Assembly (NCBI GenBank): GCA_020444175.1
Contig: JAHLLM010000001.1
Coordinates: 215,247 to 279,246, forward strand
Length of the DNA: 64,000 nt
From: Desulfobulbaceae bacterium
GTDB lineage: Bacteria; Desulfobacterota; Desulfobulbia; Desulfobulbales; SURF-16
Reading direction: 5' to 3'
Positions 26,790 through 36,664 of the stretch are shown one piece after another (position 1 is the first letter of the stretch; each line of letters starts with the position of its first letter). Under the pieces are notes generated by a model, which was not told the DNA's origin, made no database searches, and saw only the letters and a list, made by a program, of their open reading frames with translations. Made by a program: the position numbers and the translations under genes.

Positions 26790-28361
26790 TCAAAAATCAT
26801 CAAAATCGTCAGCTTCGGAACTCTTCTCAGCAATCGCCTTTGGTTTACGTCTTGCCTGGCCCTCCCCAAATTCCTCGTCGTTTATGGTATCGTCTTCGAA
26901 TTCACTTCTTCGGGCAGTTTTGCCCCCAGCAAGAGCGGAGCTGTCTTTACCAATGAGAGCAAGTAATTCCCCAACAAAATTTTCAAGACTTTCTGCCTGG
27001 GCATGCAACTGGATAGCGGCGCTTGCAGATTGCTCCGCATTTGACGAATTCTGCTGGGTCACCTGATCAATGCCACCCATGGCATCATTTATCTGACCAA
27101 ACCCCTCCACCTGTTCATTGGAAGCTCGTGCAATTTCAGCAACAAGGGTTCCCAGCTTAATGATCTTTTCCGACATATTGGAGAAATCTTTATTTGTCTG
27201 GTCAACTATATGCGCCCCCTCCCCGACCTGGTGAACAATATCCGCAAGAAGTCTTTCTGTATCTTTGGCCGCTGTGGCCGCCCGCATGGCCAGGTTGCGA
27301 ACCTCGTCCGCCACTACGGCAAAACCTGCTCCGGCTTCTCCTGCCCGGGCTGCCTCCACAGCGGCATTCAAGGCCAGCAGATTTGTCTGAAAAGCTATTT
27401 CATCGATAGTTTTAATTATTTTTGATGTCTCTTCGCTGGAGTGTGAAATAGCGGACATGGCCTCTGTCTGCTGCGCCATTGACGCGTTGGCCTGTTCCAG
27501 AACCTGCTGGGTCTCTTGCATGAGCAAATCTCCCTGCTGGGAATTTTCAGAGTTGCTTCTGGTCATGGCCAGCAACTCCTCCAAAGCGGCAGAGGTCTCT
27601 TCCAGCGAGGCAGCCTGCTCGGTGGCGCCGGCTGCAAGCTGCTGGCTAGCGCCTTCAAGCTGACTGGAGGCTCCCGTTACCTCTTGTGCTCCCCGGACAA
27701 GTCCTCCGGCAACACCCTCAACGGGCTTGACAACATATTTTCTCAAAGCAAAAAAGATAGCCAGGCAAAGAGCGAGTACACTCACGACGGCACTTGCCAA
27801 GACCATGAGAAGCAAACTGCGTTTTGCCTCCTGGAGGGCAGACTGAGTCTGGGCCGTAATTTGCTTATTACGCTTCAGTGCTTCCGTCTCTTTTTGGCGG
27901 ATCAGCGCAAGGCTGAGATCGAGCTCAAGATAACCGATCACGTCGCCTTCAAAAACAACATCCTGTTTTATCTTTTTGATATTTTTTTGTTTTTCCTCCG
28001 GGACTGCAGTTAACGAATTCCCATCAGGACTGAAAAAAACCGCTGAAACGATATCAGCATCCTTTTGGGCATTTTGAGCTAGTTCCTGCAAAGCAACAAA
28101 ATCATAACCAAGGACAAGGGGGGCTGCGGTTAAAGCCATTAACTCAGCAAAAGACTTGCCTTTTTCATCAAGCTTCAGAATCAAAGTCTGGCGTTCATGG
28201 TCAATCTGTTCCTGAAGGGCCGTCCTAAAGTCCTCGGCTTGTTTCATCTGGGCCAGGGAAGAGGTTTGAATGACAATAAGAGCAAGCAAGGTCAGCAAAA
28301 GAGCAGTTACAGCACTGACAATTGCCATAAATTTTAATGTTATTCCTTGCTGTATTGCCAT
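26790..28361 (-). CDS. Methyl-accepting chemotaxis protein
   Basis: The 523-residue chemoreceptor has two membrane spans (about residues 10-30 and 183-206) enclosing a periplasmic domain of about 150 residues that looks like a single-Cache/double-helix sensor, and a long signalling coiled coil with the conserved hairpin tip IDEIAFQTNLLALNAAVEAARAGE. The linker after the second span is short, and no canonical HAMP is obvious. The last 40 residues are acidic and variable. The gene is 97 bp downstream of a PhnD-like periplasmic binding protein on the same strand, so the receptor may read out the loaded binding protein (inference). Confidence 0.93.
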   Translation of the reverse strand: MAIQQGITLKFMAIVSAVTALLLTLLALIVIQTSSLAQMKQAEDFRTALQEQIDHERQTLILKLDEKGKSFAELMALTAAPLVLGYDFVALQELAQNAQKDADIVSAVFFSPDGNSLTAVPEEKQKNIKKIKQDVVFEGDVIGYLELDLSLALIRQKETEALKRNKQITAQTQSALQEAKRSLLLMVLASAVVSVLALCLAIFFALRKYVVKPVEGVAGGLVRGAQEVTGASSQLEGASQQLAAGATEQAASLEETSAALEELLAMTRSNSENSQQGDLLMQETQQVLEQANASMAQQTEAMSAISHSSEETSKIIKTIDEIAFQTNLLALNAAVEAARAGEAGAGFAVVADEVRNLAMRAATAAKDTERLLADIVHQVGEGAHIVDQTNKDFSNMSEKIIKLGTLVAEIARASNEQVEGFGQINDAMGGIDQVTQQNSSNAEQSASAAIQLHAQAESLENFVGELLALIGKDSSALAGGKTARRSEFEDDTINDEEFGEGQARRKPKAIAEKSSEADDFDDF

Positions 28362-28458
28362 ATTATTCTTTCCTTTGAGAGTTTATCCCAGAAAGAGGAG
28401 GTTATTCCCACCCGGACTCGGCAATAAACTCCCCTTAAAGTCTTTACATAAGGCAATG

Positions 28459-29349
28459 CTACTCCCCGAAAACCCCATATTTAATGACAGTCAGGCAATC
28501 GCGAACACTGCTGTAATCAGCAGCATCTTTCCAGCCGATAATTTTCCCGGCTTTGGCAGCAGGAGAATCCGCCCCCATCTCCTTGAGAGCCCCTGCCACT
28601 TTGGAAGCCAAATCAGCCGGAGTATTGGCGAGTGCGGCCATGGGCCACTCCGGGTAGAGGCGTGTGCTGTGAACAAAAGGGAAGTCATCTTTGATTTCAT
28701 TGATAATTCGGAAATCACTCATTTTAATTTGCCCTTCATCCTGCATGCGCTCCAGCGTATCACTGCGAACAGTACCAACCTCAACCACGTTATTGAGTAC
28801 CGCCAGCACGACATTGTCATGCTTTTTGCCTTCCAGAAAGGCAGCGGTGTCCTTCTGGGGATCAATGCCGTTATCCATCAGCAGACGCCAGGCCATATGG
28901 CCGCCACCAAAGGAGGAGAACTTGACCACCATGAATTTTTTCCCTTTTATATCGGCCAGGGTCTGAACAGGACTATCTTTTTTGACAAGAATAACACCGC
29001 CGAAGCTATCCAGGGCTTTGCCGCCACGGGAATTAATCAGGGTTGCCACAGCCTTTGCCTGGTATTTTTTCTCCATTTCCACAAAAAAAGCTGAGTTGGC
29101 CAGCAGAAAATCAATACGTCCGTCTTTTACCATGGGCTCAATGGCCGTAAACTTCAAAGGGATAATGACAACTTTTTCACCGATTTTACTGCTCAGATAT
29201 TCCCCGGTCGGTCCCCATTGCGACATGGCCTTTGCCGCTCCACGTTTGGCAAGAACACCTATTTTGACTTCAGCTGAAGACTGGCCGGCAAACAGAAACG
29301 TAAGAGCTGCAATAAAGCAAAATAGTCGTAGAGCCCGAAATGATTTCAT
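28459..29349 (-). CDS. PhnD-like phosphate/phosphite/phosphonate-type periplasmic binding protein
   Basis: The 296-residue protein has a signal peptide ending near AGQSSA and the fold signatures of the PhnD/SsuA group: VKIGVLAKRG, LKFTAIEPMVKDGRIDFLLANSAFF, and KKFMVVKFSSFGGGHMAWRLLMDNGIDP. No ABC permease or ATPase gene is adjacent; the downstream neighbour is the chemoreceptor. In sulfate reducers such orphan PhnD-like proteins often accompany signalling proteins, so I infer a sensory role. The ligand cannot be told from the sequence and need not be a phosphonate. A clear Shine-Dalgarno site (GGAGGAGAG) precedes the start. Confidence 0.85.
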   Translation of the reverse strand: MKSFRALRLFCFIAALTFLFAGQSSAEVKIGVLAKRGAAKAMSQWGPTGEYLSSKIGEKVVIIPLKFTAIEPMVKDGRIDFLLANSAFFVEMEKKYQAKAVATLINSRGGKALDSFGGVILVKKDSPVQTLADIKGKKFMVVKFSSFGGGHMAWRLLMDNGIDPQKDTAAFLEGKKHDNVVLAVLNNVVEVGTVRSDTLERMQDEGQIKMSDFRIINEIKDDFPFVHSTRLYPEWPMAALANTPADLASKVAGALKEMGADSPAAKAGKIIGWKDAADYSSVRDCLTVIKYGVFGE

Positions 29350-29399
29350 CCTCTCTCCTCCTGGTAATATTTATCCCACTTACTTATTAGTTAGGCAGC

Positions 29400-29436
29400 A
29401 AAAAAACATACTACATAGTAATAAGGTATGTTTTGC
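29400..29436 (-). terminator. Possible terminator downstream of argJ
   Basis: Arms AAAACATAC (29403-29411) and GTATGTTTT (29426-29434) form a hairpin that on the minus strand runs into T residues. It is about 160 bp past the argJ stop codon, in a 246-bp gap before the PhnD-like gene. Confidence 0.45.
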
Positions 29437-29595
29437 CAAAATGAAAGTCAACTATATTTTACGTAGAAGTACCCAAAAGAAATCAACTAGTTAAGGAGAA
29501 AGTTAGGGCTAGAACAAAAACAACAGAAAAGAAATATCAGGCAAATAAAAGAGAAAAAATTACTGATTGACCACTAGGATTTCAGCAGTAAAAAC

Positions 29596-30795
29596 TCAAG
29601 TTCTGTAATCAGCATTTATTTTGATGTAATCCATGGACAGATCGCAGGTATAAATCTTCCAGGCGGCGCTTCCTTTCTTTAAATCAATGATCACGGAGAA
29701 AGAATTTTTTTTCAGCACGTCTGTGGCCTTTTCTTCCTGCTCAGGTCCCTGCCCGAGACCATCCTTTACCATGATCACGTCATCAAAAAAGATATCAACC
29801 TTCTCTGCATCAAAGCTGATGCCAGAGCGGCCAAGCGCGGCAATAATCCGTCCCCAATTGGCGTCTTCGCCAAAAAAAGCTGTTTTGACCAGACTCGAAT
29901 TGGCCACGGTCCGGGCGGCCTGGGCAGCTTCAGTTCCGCTTTCCGCTCCTTTCACATGAACAGTAATAAACTTGGTTGCCCCTTCTCCATCCCTGACAAT
30001 CTGCAGGGCAAGATCCAGACAGAGATCATTCAAACATTCCTGGAACACCCTGCCGTCTTCCGAGGCTTCATCAGCAATCCGGGTATTGCCGGCCATCCCG
30101 TTGGCAAGGACGATCACAGAGTCATTGGTACTGGTATCACCGTCAACAGTAATGGCGTTAAAGGAAAGATCCGCGCTTTTTTGCAGCATTGACTTGAGCA
30201 CATCAGGGCTGATCGAGGCATCGGTCAGGATAAAACTGAGCATGGTGGCCATATTGGGCATGATCATACCAGCACCTTTTGCCATGCCCGCAAGGGTGAT
30301 TTTTTCCCCACCAATAGAGATGGTGCGCACTGCGGTCTTCGATACAGTGTCGGTGGTCATCATGGCCCGGGCAACATCCATAAAAGCTGTTTCATTCAGG
30401 CCTGTCACAAGCTTATCCATACAATTTGTAAAAATTGACAGCTCAAGCTGGTTGCCGATCACCCCTGTTGAAGCGACCTGAACAAGATCTGCAGCAATGC
30501 CAAGATGTTCTCCCACGAGGCGCGCTGTTCCCCTGGCCAGCTCCATGCCCTGTGCCCCGGTACATGCATTGGCGATACCACTGTTAACGATAATGGCCTG
30601 CGCTTTTCCGTTCCGCAGGTGCTCCATATCAAGAAGTACCGGTGCAGCCTTGACCTGACTGGTGGTGAAAACTCCGGCAGCGGCAGCCGGAACCTCAGAA
30701 TAGATAAGCCCAACATCAAGCCTATCCTTGCCCCGGATACCCGCCCTGACAGCACCTGCCTTAAAACCTGTAACTTCCATTATCGTATCGCCCAT
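29596..30795 (-). CDS. argJ: Bifunctional glutamate N-acetyltransferase / amino-acid acetyltransferase ArgJ
   Basis: ArgJ transfers acetyl from N-acetylornithine to glutamate, recycling the acetyl group in arginine synthesis; some members also use acetyl-CoA. The proprotein (399 aa) self-cleaves before a threonine, seen here in [10 protein letters not shown], and carries [10 protein letters not shown] and DGDTSTNDS. The start is ambiguous: ATG 30795 is preceded within 20 bp by GAGG and GAAGG that partly belong to a heptamer tandem repeat, while ATG 30780 gives MEVTGFKAG, closer to the family N-terminus. A short GNAT of N-acetylglutamate-synthase type is 2.7 kb away beyond secA. Confidence 0.94.
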   Translation of the reverse strand: MGDTIMEVTGFKAGAVRAGIRGKDRLDVGLIYSEVPAAAAGVFTTSQVKAAPVLLDMEHLRNGKAQAIIVNSGIANACTGAQGMELARGTARLVGEHLGIAADLVQVASTGVIGNQLELSIFTNCMDKLVTGLNETAFMDVARAMMTTDTVSKTAVRTISIGGEKITLAGMAKGAGMIMPNMATMLSFILTDASISPDVLKSMLQKSADLSFNAITVDGDTSTNDSVIVLANGMAGNTRIADEASEDGRVFQECLNDLCLDLALQIVRDGEGATKFITVHVKGAESGTEAAQAARTVANSSLVKTAFFGEDANWGRIIAALGRSGISFDAEKVDIFFDDVIMVKDGLGQGPEQEEKATDVLKKNSFSVIIDLKKGSAAWKIYTCDLSMDYIKINADYRT

Positions 30796-30799
30796 CCTT

Positions 30800-30855
30800 C
30801 ACGCCTCACGCCTCACGCCTCACGCCTCACGCCTCACGCCTCACGCCTCACGCCT
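30800..30855. repeat. Heptanucleotide tandem repeat, 8 x CACGCCT
   Basis: Eight perfect head-to-tail copies of a 7-bp unit occupy the short space between the secA stop codon and argJ start. On the argJ strand the unit reads AGGCGTG, so the array itself places GAGG motifs close to the start codon. Confidence 0.95.
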
Positions 30856-30867
30856 CAAGTGTAATAA

Positions 30868-33408
30868 CTACTTTGTTTTACCGCAGCATTTCTTATATTT
30901 TTCTCCACTGCCGCAGGGGCATGGAGAATTACGGCCAACTTTGGCTCCCTGCCTTCGGGATGGAACTTTTTTGTCAGGAGTTTCGTCACTGCGCATCATC
31001 TCCATTTCGCGCTGCCTTGCCCGCCGCTCTTCCTCAAGCTGCGATAATTCTTCTTCCCGGGCAAGTTGAACACGGAGAATGGTTGAGACAGTTTTTTCCT
31101 TCACCCGCTCTATCATTTCCGTAAACATCTTGAAGCCTTCTTTTTTATACTCATCAAGAGGGTTCTTCTGTCCATAACCGCGAAGCCCGATTCCTTCCTT
31201 CAGGTGATCCATGCTGAGGAGATGGTCCTTCCAGTGGGTATCGACGATCTGCAGAAGAACGATCCTCTCAAGCTGCCGCATATTTTCCTCACCAAGCTCC
31301 ACTTCCTTGGCCGCATAACCCCGCTGCAGAATATCGAGCAGCTTGGCTTCGAATTTCTCCTGGTTAAGGTCCTTTCGATCTTCTTCACCCCAGTTCAAGC
31401 GTAAACCCATGCTTGCCAGTACCCGTTCATGGATCAGATCCCATTCCCACTCCTCGGAGGGAATTTTTTCCTGGGAAAACTCCATGGCCACAGCGCCGGC
31501 AAGATCGCCAAGCATGTCCACAATAATGTCTTTTACACTCTCCTCCCCCAACACCTGGCGCCGTTGCTTGTAGATGACTTCACGCTGCTGATTCATAACA
31601 TCATCATACTCAAGCAGATGCTTCCTGATATCGAAGTTATGCCCCTCCACCTTACGCTGAGCGTTCTCAATAGCCTTGGAGATCATGGAATGCTCAATGG
31701 GTTCATCCTCTTCCATGCCCAGCTTGTCCATAATGCCGGCAATACGATCTGAACCGAAGATGCGCAGGAGATCATCCTCCAGGGAGAGATAAAAACGGGA
31801 TGACCCAGGGTCTCCCTGTCGGCCTGAACGTCCCCTGAGCTGATTATCAATTCGCCTGGACTCATGACGGCCGGTTCCCAGAATATGAAGCCCGCCGAGC
31901 TCGGTCACGCCTTCGCCAAGCTTGATATCCGTACCGCGGCCTGCCATGTTGGTGGCAATGGTCACCTTGCCTTTCTGGCCTGCATCTGCTACGATTTCGG
32001 CCTCCTGGGCATGATGTTTCGCATTCAGCACGGCATGCTTAACACCCGCTTTTTTGAGCATGGAGGAAAGCAGTTCGGAAATTTCAATATTCACCGTACC
32101 CACCAGAATCGGCTGCCCCTTTTCATGGAGCTCTTTAATCTCCTGCACGACAGCCCGGTATTTGGCCTTGGCGTTCTTATAGATCACATCCGCAAAGTCG
32201 ATCCTGATCATATCCTGGTGGGTTGGGATAACCGTTACTTCCAGGTTATAAATCTTTTTAAACTCGGTGGCTTCGGTGTCTGCCGTACCGGTCATGCCGG
32301 AAAGCTTGTCGTACATGCGGAAGTAGTTCTGGAAAGTAATGGAGGCAAGGGTCTGATTTTCCTGTTCGATCTTCACCCCCTCCTTGGCTTCCAGTGCCTG
32401 ATGGAGACCGTCGCTGAAGCGCCTGCCCGGCATGCTGCGACCGGTAAACTCATCAACGATTACAACTTCCCCGTTCTGTACGAGATAATCAACATCCCTG
32501 GCAAAAAGGTGGGTTGCTTTCAAGGCCTGATTCAGATGATGCAACCACTCAATATTTTTCGGATCATAAAGGTTATCAACCCCCAGCAGTTCCTCCCCGA
32601 GCGCAATTCCGTCCTCGGTCATGGCCAGGGATTTAGCCTTCTCATCCACCTCGTAATGGACATCCTTTTCAAAGGCCGGGATTTTCTTGTTGACCTGCTT
32701 GTAGAGATCTGTCGACATTTCCGAGGGACCGGAAATAATGAGGGGAGTTCGCGCCTCATCAATAAGAATACTGTCCACCTCATCGACAATGGCAAAGGAA
32801 AAATCGCGCTGACAGTAATCTTCGAGGCGGAATTTCATATTGTCCCGCAGGTAATCAAAACCAAACTCATTGTTTGTTCCGTAAGTCACGTCCGCATCAT
32901 AGGCAGCCTTGCGCTCCTCATCATCCATAGCATGAACAATGGTACCGGTTGAGAGCCCGAGGAAGCTGTAGACTCCGGACATCCACTCACTGTCGCGCTT
33001 GGCCAGATAGTCATTAACCGTGACCACATGCACGCCCCTGCCGGAGAGGGCATTCAGATAAACAGGGAGAGTTGCCACCAGGGTCTTACCCTCACCGGTT
33101 TTCATCTCGGCAATTTTTCCTTCATGCAGGATAATCCCGCCGATAAGCTGTTCATCATAGGCCCGCATATTGAGAACTCTGCGTCCGGCCTCACGGGCCA
33201 CGGCAAAAGCCTCGACAAGAAGGGCATCAAGGGATTCACCCTGGGCAAAACGCTCCTTGAACTCGATAGTCTTGGCAGCCAGAGCGGCATCATCGAGCTT
33301 CTCTATTTCGGGTTCGAGCTTGTTTATCTGCTTCACAATGGGCTGTATCTTCTTTAAAACACGCTCATTCTTGCTGCCAAAAACCTTGGTCAAAACCTGT
33401 CCAATCAT
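30868..33408 (-). CDS. secA: Preprotein translocase ATPase SecA
   Basis: SecA drives unfolded preproteins through SecYEG. The 846-residue protein shows Walker A in [14 protein letters not shown], the DEAD-type Walker B around [22 protein letters not shown], and motif VI-like [21 protein letters not shown]. The C-terminus ends with the zinc/SecB-binding tail [19 protein letters not shown]. Length is normal for Proteobacteria-type SecA. It is downstream of the GNAT gene on the same strand by 105 bp and is followed by the heptamer array and argJ. Confidence 0.97.
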   Translation of the reverse strand: MIGQVLTKVFGSKNERVLKKIQPIVKQINKLEPEIEKLDDAALAAKTIEFKERFAQGESLDALLVEAFAVAREAGRRVLNMRAYDEQLIGGIILHEGKIAEMKTGEGKTLVATLPVYLNALSGRGVHVVTVNDYLAKRDSEWMSGVYSFLGLSTGTIVHAMDDEERKAAYDADVTYGTNNEFGFDYLRDNMKFRLEDYCQRDFSFAIVDEVDSILIDEARTPLIISGPSEMSTDLYKQVNKKIPAFEKDVHYEVDEKAKSLAMTEDGIALGEELLGVDNLYDPKNIEWLHHLNQALKATHLFARDVDYLVQNGEVVIVDEFTGRSMPGRRFSDGLHQALEAKEGVKIEQENQTLASITFQNYFRMYDKLSGMTGTADTEATEFKKIYNLEVTVIPTHQDMIRIDFADVIYKNAKAKYRAVVQEIKELHEKGQPILVGTVNIEISELLSSMLKKAGVKHAVLNAKHHAQEAEIVADAGQKGKVTIATNMAGRGTDIKLGEGVTELGGLHILGTGRHESRRIDNQLRGRSGRQGDPGSSRFYLSLEDDLLRIFGSDRIAGIMDKLGMEEDEPIEHSMISKAIENAQRKVEGHNFDIRKHLLEYDDVMNQQREVIYKQRRQVLGEESVKDIIVDMLGDLAGAVAMEFSQEKIPSEEWEWDLIHERVLASMGLRLNWGEEDRKDLNQEKFEAKLLDILQRGYAAKEVELGEENMRQLERIVLLQIVDTHWKDHLLSMDHLKEGIGLRGYGQKNPLDEYKKEGFKMFTEMIERVKEKTVSTILRVQLAREEELSQLEEERRARQREMEMMRSDETPDKKVPSRRQGAKVGRNSPCPCGSGEKYKKCCGKTK

Positions 33409-33513
33409 GAAAACTCCTAAGCCGGTATTACCGGAAATTGATAATTGGCATGTATGCCTGCCAATTTATGCACATCTTAAAATAAAATCCGTGGTTTCAG
33501 CTCATTCTCGACA

Positions 33514-33999
33514 TCAGGCTGAAGGGTTCCCCACATCTTCTTTCTTCCAGCTCATCGCCTCTTCGTTACAATCCGGAAATTTAGGGCAATTGATGCAGTC
33601 ACTCCAGACTTTGTGGGGCAACTCTTTTTTGTCAATACTCGAAAAACCCATACGGCGAAAAAACAGCGGCTGATAGGTGAGGGTAAAAACATGACTGATA
33701 CCCAGCGAATTCGCTTCTTCCAGGCAAGACGCCACGAGCTTTGAGCCGATGCCCTGGCCATGATAAACTTCTTCAACCGCCAGAGAACGAATTTCCGCCA
33801 GATTCTCCCAACTGATATGGAGAGAACAGACACCCACCACACGATCGCTCCCCTTTTCCGACACCACAAAGACCTTAAAGTCCCGGAGCTGATCATATAA
33901 AGCACTGAGAGATCTTCCCAGCAGCAATCCTTTATTGGAAAAATGATTCAGGAGATTATAAATCGCCTTTACATCTTCCATACGGGCGTCACGAAGCAT
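33514..33999 (-). CDS. GNAT N-acetyltransferase, short N-acetylglutamate-synthase type
   Basis: The 161-residue protein has the acetyl-CoA loop in IRSLAVEEVYHGQGIGSKLV and a C-terminal segment PHKVWSDCINCPKFPDCNEEAM with three cysteines, typical of short stand-alone N-acetylglutamate synthases found in Desulfobacterota and relatives. Such enzymes make the first intermediate of arginine synthesis from acetyl-CoA and glutamate. The presence of argJ nearby supports this role, though ArgJ and this enzyme could be partly redundant. The assignment is by motif, so another GNAT substrate is possible. Confidence 0.8.
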   Translation of the reverse strand: MLRDARMEDVKAIYNLLNHFSNKGLLLGRSLSALYDQLRDFKVFVVSEKGSDRVVGVCSLHISWENLAEIRSLAVEEVYHGQGIGSKLVASCLEEANSLGISHVFTLTYQPLFFRRMGFSSIDKKELPHKVWSDCINCPKFPDCNEEAMSWKKEDVGNPSA

Positions 34000-34325
34000 A
34001 TTTTTGTGAACTATTAAAAAATGAGTTTAAGAATCAAGTATTAAGTTTAAATTAAAAAGTGATTACCAACGTATTTCAGCCAGCACAAAGAGAGTTCTTA
34101 GTTTTTCCTGTCATCTCGGTGTCTCACAAGCTCGCTTACCGGAACGGATGTGAGAAATCTTAATATCTGTGGTGACAGATTTCTCCCGTTGGTCGAAATG
34201 ACACCATTTGCATTTTATGTCTACAAATCAAACTGTTAATGAGCCAATAATATATCATTGGCTGAAATTCTTTGGTAATCATAATTTATTTTGATTTTTT
34301 GCAGGCTCATCTTACTTCTGAATTC
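34000..34325. other. 326-bp intergenic region with an extragenic inverted repeat
   Basis: Apart from the inverted repeat at 34109-34203, this AT-rich stretch shows no ORF, promoter pair or terminator that I can support. Confidence 0.6.
34109..34203. repeat. Extragenic palindromic repeat of the GAGAAATCTT type
   Basis: Ends TGTCATCTCGG and GTCGAAATGACA are imperfect inverted repeats, and internal GAGAAATCTT pairs with AGATTTCTC. This type of roughly 95-bp element is scattered through many bacterial genomes. Confidence 0.65.
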
Positions 34326-34904
34326 TCACTTCTTGTGCAGCTGTTCTTCAGATAACAGAGTTATATAGGCCCGGACGTTCTCATCACTTTCAAGACCGGC
34401 CGCTATTTCATTGGCCTTTGCCAGCTTTTCAAATTTGCCGACAAAGACCCTGTAGGCATTGGAGTCCCCCTCCGGAGGGAGAAAAAAGGCATCCTGCCCC
34501 CTTGCCTGCCAGCCGAGTACTGCACGATGGGCTTCTTTTTTATCGCGAAAAGAGCCGACCTGCAATGAAAAGTACGAAGCCCCGGATTCATCGGCTGCCC
34601 CTGCATCCTCAGCAGCCTGATCGTTTTTACCGAGCTTGAGCTCTTCCACGGCCTCGCGACCCGATTCAAGACCTTCCTTCAGACTGCTCTTACCCTGCTG
34701 CCATAAATTTGAAGCCATGCGACTCAACATCTCAGGCCCTTTTCCTGGCGATGAAGGCAAAAGCACAGTCTGTCCACTCCAGACGCCCAGCAGAAACATC
34801 CATAAAAAAACGCAAAAACAGACAACTCCCAGCCCCAAGACCCCACCGATTCCCAATTCGAAGCGAATGGTAAACCCTTTTTTTTTGCGTTTTTTAGCTG
34901 CCAT
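34326..34904 (-). CDS. SPOR-domain membrane protein
   Basis: The 192-residue protein has a Lys/Arg-rich N-terminus, one membrane span (IGGVLGLGVVCFCVFLWMFLLGVW), a linker, and a C-terminal SPOR domain of about 75 residues starting ASYFSLQVGSFRDKKEAHRAV and including NAYRVFVGKFEKLAKANEIAAGL. SPOR domains bind denuded peptidoglycan glycans at division septa. The gene begins 4 bp after the argS stop codon on the same strand, so the two are co-transcribed. A role in septal wall handling is inferred from the domain alone. Confidence 0.88.
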   Translation of the reverse strand: MAAKKRKKKGFTIRFELGIGGVLGLGVVCFCVFLWMFLLGVWSGQTVLLPSSPGKGPEMLSRMASNLWQQGKSSLKEGLESGREAVEELKLGKNDQAAEDAGAADESGASYFSLQVGSFRDKKEAHRAVLGWQARGQDAFFLPPEGDSNAYRVFVGKFEKLAKANEIAAGLESDENVRAYITLLSEEQLHKK

Positions 34905-34908
34905 TCAT

Positions 34909-36603
34909 TCACATTTCCTCAGGTGCGCTCATGCCAAGCAGAGTCAAACCGTTGTGCAACACAATACGTAAACCTTCGCAGAGCCAGAGACGGGCCCTGG
35001 AGAGCTCCATATCCATATCCGGCACCTTCTCATCCTTGATGACACGGTGTACATTATAGTAACTATGGAAGAGACCGGCAAGCTCACGAAGGTGATAAAC
35101 TATTTTATGTGGGGCAAGCGCCTCAGCTGCATCAAGCACCAGATCCGGATAGGCGGCCATTGCTTTTAAAATTGCTTTTTCTTCCGGTTCAACCAAAAGA
35201 CTGAGAAGAGAAGGGTCCAACTCACCCTTTGCAACACCTTTTTCCGTGGCATTGCGTCCAATACTGGCCAGACGGGCATGCCCATACTGCACGTAATAAA
35301 CCGGATTTTCCTTACTTTCCTCCGTGGCCAGGTTCAAATCAAATTCAAGCTGACTGTCCGCTTTACGCATCAGAAAGAAAAAACGGGCCGCATCAACGCC
35401 AACCTCATCAAGAAGTTCATCAACCGTAACAAAATTTGCCTTGCGGGTGGACATTTTTACCTGCTGCCCGTCACGCATAAGGGTGACAAACTGATGCAGA
35501 ACCACGGTGATCTTTGAATCATCATAACCAAGAGCGCGCACACCGGCCAGCACATCGGGAACCGTGGCAATGTGGTCTGCACCGAACACATTGACCATCC
35601 AGTCATATCCCCGCCTGAATTTCTCGCGATGATAGGCTATATCCGGCAGCCTGTATGTCGGTTCACCAGTACTTTTTATGATAACCCTGTCCTTGTCATG
35701 GCCGAATTCCGTGGTTTTAAACCAGACTGCCCCTTCCTGATCATAAACAAGTCCCTTTTCACGTAAATTCGCAACCACATCATCAACAAGACCATTTTCA
35801 TAAAGACTATGTTCGTTATAATAATTATCAAAGGTGATATCAAAACGCTTCAAGGTCTGGTCGATATCTTCGAAAATAGCCTTTTCCGCAGCTTCCTTAA
35901 AGGGAATAAAATCCTCTTCATCCTTTAAGGAGTCACCGGCAGAATCAATAAGTCCCTGGGCAATATCACGAATATACTCGCCCTGATACCCGTCTTCAGG
36001 AAATGCATGGGGCAGACCAAGGAGCTCCAGATATCTCGCCCTGGTTGACTCGCCAAGTACCCGCATCTGGCGGCCTGCATCATTATAATAGTATTCCCGC
36101 TCAACCTCATAGCCGCCGGCTTCAAGGAGACGAGCGATGCAGTCACCCAGAACAGCCTGCCGCCCATGGCCCACACTCAAAGGTCCGGTTGGATTGGCAC
36201 TGACAAATTCCACCAGGACCCGTTTGCCATTGCTGTCGGCTGCACGGCCATAGTTTTCATTCACGTCGCAAACAACCGGAATTACGGATTGCCAGACTGC
36301 ATCGTTAATAAAAAAGTTGATAAACCCAGGTCCGGCAATGTCAATTTTCTCAAACAGCTCGTTCTCACGGCTGAGAAGCTCAACAAGCTGCTGGGCGATC
36401 TGGCGGGGATTTACTTTTTTGCCGGTTAGCTTTTTTTCCTTGCCGGCAATGACCATGGCGGCATTGGTGGAGAAATCTCCCTGCCCCTCAAATTTCGGGT
36501 CCTCAACAGCATAGCTTTCCTTTGCAGCATCCGACCAGAAACCTTTTTCGATTCCTTCCAGAAAACAGACATCAAGATATTTTTTTATTCGTGATTTGAT
36601 CAT
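34909..36603 (-). CDS. argS: Arginyl-tRNA synthetase
   Basis: Charges tRNA-Arg. The 564-residue class I synthetase has the N-terminal additional domain, the HIGH-type motif in FVSANPTGPLSVGHGR, and a KMSK-type motif KMSTRKANFVTVDELL, followed by the C-terminal anticodon-binding helical domain (DALBD type). In the HIGH motif the first position is Ser in place of His (SVGH), which is a variant worth noting although the second His is kept. It is followed by the SPOR gene at a 4-bp gap and preceded by alr 61 bp upstream. Confidence 0.96.
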   Translation of the reverse strand: MIKSRIKKYLDVCFLEGIEKGFWSDAAKESYAVEDPKFEGQGDFSTNAAMVIAGKEKKLTGKKVNPRQIAQQLVELLSRENELFEKIDIAGPGFINFFINDAVWQSVIPVVCDVNENYGRAADSNGKRVLVEFVSANPTGPLSVGHGRQAVLGDCIARLLEAGGYEVEREYYYNDAGRQMRVLGESTRARYLELLGLPHAFPEDGYQGEYIRDIAQGLIDSAGDSLKDEEDFIPFKEAAEKAIFEDIDQTLKRFDITFDNYYNEHSLYENGLVDDVVANLREKGLVYDQEGAVWFKTTEFGHDKDRVIIKSTGEPTYRLPDIAYHREKFRRGYDWMVNVFGADHIATVPDVLAGVRALGYDDSKITVVLHQFVTLMRDGQQVKMSTRKANFVTVDELLDEVGVDAARFFFLMRKADSQLEFDLNLATEESKENPVYYVQYGHARLASIGRNATEKGVAKGELDPSLLSLLVEPEEKAILKAMAAYPDLVLDAAEALAPHKIVYHLRELAGLFHSYYNVHRVIKDEKVPDMDMELSRARLWLCEGLRIVLHNGLTLLGMSAPEEM

Positions 36604-36664
36604 TATTCTTCAGAATTTATAAATTTTATTAGGATTGAGAGGAGGTAAAGAATACTCGTTGCAA

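Noticed and set aside
30800..30855. Heptamer array considered as a CRISPR-like array
   Set aside because: Units are 7 bp with no spacers and no cas genes nearby.
31864..32952. 362-codon plus-strand ORF opposite secA
   Set aside because: Antisense shadow of conserved SecA sequence; its translation shows no domain-like pattern.
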